Of a stretch of 64,000 nt of DNA, positions 61,270-64,000 are shown piece after piece. The notes under the pieces were generated by a model. It saw nothing but the letters and a program-made list of their open reading frames with translations. It made no database searches and was not told the DNA's origin. The stretch lies in NCBI RefSeq assembly GCF_004421105.1, contig NZ_CP038033.1, forward strand, positions 2,499,659 through 2,563,658, written 5' to 3'. Each line of letters begins with the position of its first letter. The stretch's first letter is position 1. The position numbers and the translations under genes are program-made. The DNA is from Nitrosococcus wardiae (lineage in GTDB: Bacteria > Pseudomonadota > Gammaproteobacteria > Nitrosococcales > Nitrosococcaceae).

Positions 61270-61996
61270 TTCCTTCCACAGGGAAAATAACGCCAAACTT
61301 AGTGCTGGAGGGGGCTTGGGGATAGACAGCTAGAATTTTCCAGTCAGATTTAAAATCTGGAGGTGGTTGGTAGAGTCGACTTCCATACCCCAGATAGATT
61401 CCCACTCTAGTTTCCTCCGGTCTAGGATAGCCCAATGCTTCCCGCCATTTCGGAGTTCTGCTGCCTCGACCGCTGGCATCGATGACCATATCTGCCGCCA
61501 GGGTTGCCACGGTTCCCTTGTTTTTAGGTCGAATGCGGACTCCGGTGACGCGTTGTTTCTGAGCATCGGTCTGTAATCCGACGACCGAGGTAGCAGTGAG
61601 AAACTGAACAGGGTGATGCAATGCCAAGTGGCGTTTTAGATGCCACTCAAGAAACGGGCGGGTTTGTGAATATCCAAGAATTTTGGTGCTTGGCGGCAGT
61701 CTCCAGGCGCCATGATGGAACCACTGGAGCTCTTCAGTAGAGATATCGACCACAGTGCTGCCTTGTGCTACTAAATCTGCGAAGAGTTCAGGAAATTGCT
61801 TGGCGAGCACAGTGGTGCCGTTTGCCAACAGAACATGGCCGTGCCGCCCTTGGGGGACTCCCTTTCGTGGGCTTGGTGTTTCAATATCCTTGTCCACCAG
61901 GGTGACCCGCTGGAAATGGTTTTGGAGAACTCGAGCCGCCAGCAAGCCAGCAATACTGGCTCCGATGACCACCGCATGACCACGGGAATTTCTCAT
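61270..61996 (-). pseudogene. FAD-dependent oxidoreductase, 5' part (gene split by insertion)
   Basis: The ATG at 61996 is preferred over 62044 because it directly opens the Rossmann fold (MRNSRGHAVVIGASIAGLLA). The frame carries the dinucleotide motif GASIAG, a VDKDIE strand end that binds the ribose, LEWHLKRHLALHH and the ATG-equivalent motif ADMVIDASGRGSRTPKW. It runs to PVEG at the target site 61270-61275 and then into foreign sequence, where an accidental stop follows at 61238. Together with 58777-59402 it forms one gene, now inactive unless the insertion leaves precisely. Confidence 0.85.
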
Positions 61997-62119
61997 TGAA
62001 GTCTCACAGAGAAGTTCGGCGACCCCTTCGCTCCAATACCTCAAAACTTTGGTCGAGGAAATTACTTTGCTGACATGAGCTACCTTCCTTGGAACTTTCC
62101 TTCAACCTTTTTCCGCCAA

Positions 62120-62749
62120 TTAATGGGAGGAATGGTTTGAGGTGTGATTTAGGTTGCCTTCGAAGACCGGGGTTGTTGCTTCGTAGTCTTTATGGCGGGT
62201 TGACATCTGCATTTGGGAGGCATATTTCTCCCCGTGTTTTAGGGGGGAAACGGACTGGTGGGTGCGTAAACGGCGCCTCGTTTGGATGAGTGAGGCGATT
62301 ATGAAGATGAGTAGAGCAGCCAGAGTCGCCTCTAATAATAGGAAAGAGCCAATCTTGAAATAGGCAAAATCTGGGTGGACAAAGCGCACCAGCCAGCCGC
62401 CAGCTTCATTAGCCACTGCGGCAAAAAAGGTTAGGCCGGAAAGCCAAATTTTAAGAGCGGTGGGAAGTTCCGTAAACAGCATCAGATGGGCTAGAGTGAG
62501 CACGAGAATACCCATGGAAAAAAGGTGGAAGTGGGAGACTTCCAGCAGGCTTTGGTAGCTAATGGGTTGGGTGAAGTCTTCTTCCGAGCCAAGATAATAG
62601 TCTGTAACAGAACTTGGCGTTAAACTCATCTTATGAAAATACATCAAACCATTGCTGACCCAGAGCAGGGCGATGTAGCCCAGAAAAAGTAGGATAATGG
62701 TATTTAGCAGCGCGCTGCGGCGTTGTTCTCCAGTCACAAAAAAACGCAT
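62120..62749 (-). CDS. Membrane protein with conserved His residues, next to heme gene
   Basis: I do not recognise a named family. The 209 residues have four to five membrane helices: one near the N-terminus (IILLFLGYIALLWVSNGLMY), then LLEVSHFHLFSMGILVLTLA, then two or three more, ending in a His/Ser/Thr-rich soluble tail (NHTSNHSSH). The His residues in SHFHLFSM and at the membrane face (LAHLML) could bind heme. AAAGGGA precedes the ATG. It is divergent from the HemS-like gene, with a strong Fur box between them, so an iron-responsive role in heme handling is a reasonable inference. Confidence 0.75.
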   Translation of the reverse strand: MRFFVTGEQRRSALLNTIILLFLGYIALLWVSNGLMYFHKMSLTPSSVTDYYLGSEEDFTQPISYQSLLEVSHFHLFSMGILVLTLAHLMLFTELPTALKIWLSGLTFFAAVANEAGGWLVRFVHPDFAYFKIGSFLLLEATLAALLIFIIASLIQTRRRLRTHQSVSPLKHGEKYASQMQMSTRHKDYEATTPVFEGNLNHTSNHSSH

Positions 62750-62900
62750 TTTAGTATCCCTTTCAGATTCACAATCCCGGGCCTTTCCCTGCGCACGCGG
62801 CCCTTTTTTCTCGTTTCAATCCTTGCTTATTGTTAATCCTAATCGATTTGAGAATGAATGCAAATTATTATCAATTATTTTTGTAAATTGATTGACATTT

Positions 62901-62930
62901 AAATGATAATGATTATCATTTACATATAAT
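62901..62930 (+). promoter_or_regulatory. Strong Fur box and -10 element between two divergent genes
   Basis: AAATGATAAT and ATTATCATTT form a perfect palindrome around one G (62901-62921) and include GATAATGATTATCATTTAC, about 16 of 19 matches to the Fur consensus. A perfect TATAAT (62925-62930) follows and should be the -10 of the HemS-like gene. Fur with iron would cover this promoter and probably the divergent one. Confidence 0.8.
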
Positions 62931-62962
62931 AAACTTCTCTTTCTAATAGGGGTAGGCCTAAA

Positions 62963-64000
62963 ATGTTGAGAACGCAATGGCGGCATGACCAAGAAAAGCC
63001 CAGGGTTTGCCTTCCAAGAAAAGCTGCCCATGGGGATGTCAGTGAAGTTGAAGTTTTGGCAGCCTCTTGCGGAAAAACGGTCACTCGCTTATGTGGTCTG
63101 CGGGATTTAATTAAGGAGTTACCCCAACTAGGGAAGGTGAGGGTGGTAACGGGTAATCGCCACGTGGTCCAGGAGAAAGTAAGCCAATACCAGGCCATTA
63201 AATTATTCGATTCTCATGGGCGGGTACAGGGTGACGCCATCGATTTACGCTTGTTTCTCAACCATTGGCATTATGGTTTTGCCGTTAAAGAGAAATGGGA
63301 TGATGGCTTTCGCCATAGTTTACAGTTCTTTGATCGAGATGGTGTTGGCGTGCATAAGGTTTACCTGACCAGGGACAGTCATTGGGAAGCCTATGAAAAC
63401 TTAATAGCCTATTACCGCAGCGCCGATCAAAGACCCCGGCAGTCAGTAGCGCCGGTGCCCCGGCCTCTTTTTTGCGCCGACGAAGAAATTGACATGGCTT
63501 TACTCCGACAGTCATGGTGCGCTCTTCAGGATATCCATGATCTTCCGGCGCTTTTTAAAAATTTTGGGATGACTCGGATTCAAGGTTTGCGTTTGGTCGG
63601 CGCTGACCTAGCCACTCCCGTTGTCTTGCCTGATTTGCAAGTATTCATGAAGGTGTTGCGGGAGACAGCGTTGCCCTTGAGCTTTCATGTGGGCAATGGG
63701 GGGGTGGTGCAAATCCATACAGGAATGGTCAAGCAGGTGGGGATCACGGGCCTTTGGCTGACTGCCTTAGATACTGATTTTACCCTCTACTTACGAGGAA
63801 CCGGGATTGCCAGTGCCTGGATCCTGCGTAAGCCGGGGGAGGGAGGTACGTTGTCCTGCCTGGAGCTGTATAATTGGGCAGGAGAAAATGTGCTGCAGAT
63901 CTTTAGTCCCTCCCAGCCAGGACAGGTTGAGTATGGGATCTGGCAAGGGTTGTTGGCAGCGTTGGAAACCGCATCAATTTCAGAGTGCAGTCTATTACTC
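62963..64000 (+). CDS. hemS: HemS/ChuS-family heme utilisation protein (3' end outside window)
   Basis: The frame is open from ATG 62963 to the last base (346 codons), so only a few residues are probably missing; family members have about 350. The protein has the two homologous halves of HemS/ChuS: EIDLRIFPKHW-like sequence reads AIDLRLFLNHWHYGFAVKEK with RHSLQFFDRDGVGVHKVYL in the first half, and LSFHVGNGGVVQIHTGMVKQ with WILRKPGEGGTLSCLELYN in the second. Members bind heme in the cytoplasm and degrade or hand it on. The Fur box 40 bp upstream makes iron repression very likely. Confidence 0.9.
   Translation, partial: MLRTQWRHDQEKPRVCLPRKAAHGDVSEVEVLAASCGKTVTRLCGLRDLIKELPQLGKVRVVTGNRHVVQEKVSQYQAIKLFDSHGRVQGDAIDLRLFLNHWHYGFAVKEKWDDGFRHSLQFFDRDGVGVHKVYLTRDSHWEAYENLIAYYRSADQRPRQSVAPVPRPLFCADEEIDMALLRQSWCALQDIHDLPALFKNFGMTRIQGLRLVGADLATPVVLPDLQVFMKVLRETALPLSFHVGNGGVVQIHTGMVKQVGITGLWLTALDTDFTLYLRGTGIASAWILRKPGEGGTLSCLELYNWAGENVLQIFSPSQPGQVEYGIWQGLLAALETASISECSLLL

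Overview
The window looks like the chromosome of a free-living gammaproteobacterium of the Chromatiales type, possibly a Nitrosococcus-like organism. This is an inference from protein style (two-partner secretion, CHAT and DUF928 proteins, HemS, FetAB, Tc-toxin relics, alpha-glucan phosphorylase); no rRNA or housekeeping marker is present to confirm it. I saw no tRNA, rRNA or CRISPR array.

Layout. 1-3017: end of a LysM protein, a GH15 glucan hydrolase and a membrane-anchored cytochrome c. 3135-4437: first copy of an IS4-like element. 4503-15807: a copper-flavoured block (TolC-family lipoprotein, Tat-exported multicopper oxidase, SHOCT protein, orphan PAS histidine kinase, Cys-rich secreted protein, CPC-type P1B ATPase with a duplicated membrane hairpin, cupredoxin), with an alpha-glucan phosphorylase and a broken Na+/Ca2+ antiporter remnant inside it. 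15915-18144: AhpD-like protein and a PerM-SRPBCC fusion.

18159-39373 is the most unusual part, a surface and envelope locus: CHASE2 adenylate/guanylate cyclase, DUF928 protein, TpsB transporter, 1896-residue TpsA adhesin, CHAT-protease lipoprotein, two small secreted repeat proteins, a CsgG-like/peptidoglycan-binding/DUF4384 lipoprotein, a BamE-like lipoprotein, an OmpA-like protein, a DUF2807 protein, a small secreted protein and, convergently, a Sel1/coiled-coil/caspase-like lipoprotein. It resembles a two-partner secretion island joined to a second, curli-like export module.

40095-41397 is the second IS4-like copy (three substitutions from the first, same strand). 41466-46672 is an iron block: TonB receptor, HMA-domain protein and FetAB-like iron exporter. 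46779-54228 is a five-gene operon in which a BlaI-type repressor and an M56 peptidase precede a complete CzcCBA-type RND pump; a near-perfect palindrome lies on the -35 box of its promoter.

54195-61996 is a graveyard: a TcB-TcA insecticidal-toxin-type locus collapsed by deletion and frameshift, an antitoxin-like gene with two in-frame TGA codons, and a FAD-oxidoreductase gene split by an 1867-bp insertion that itself contains an IS630-family element. The window ends with a membrane protein and a HemS-type heme protein diverging from a strong Fur box.
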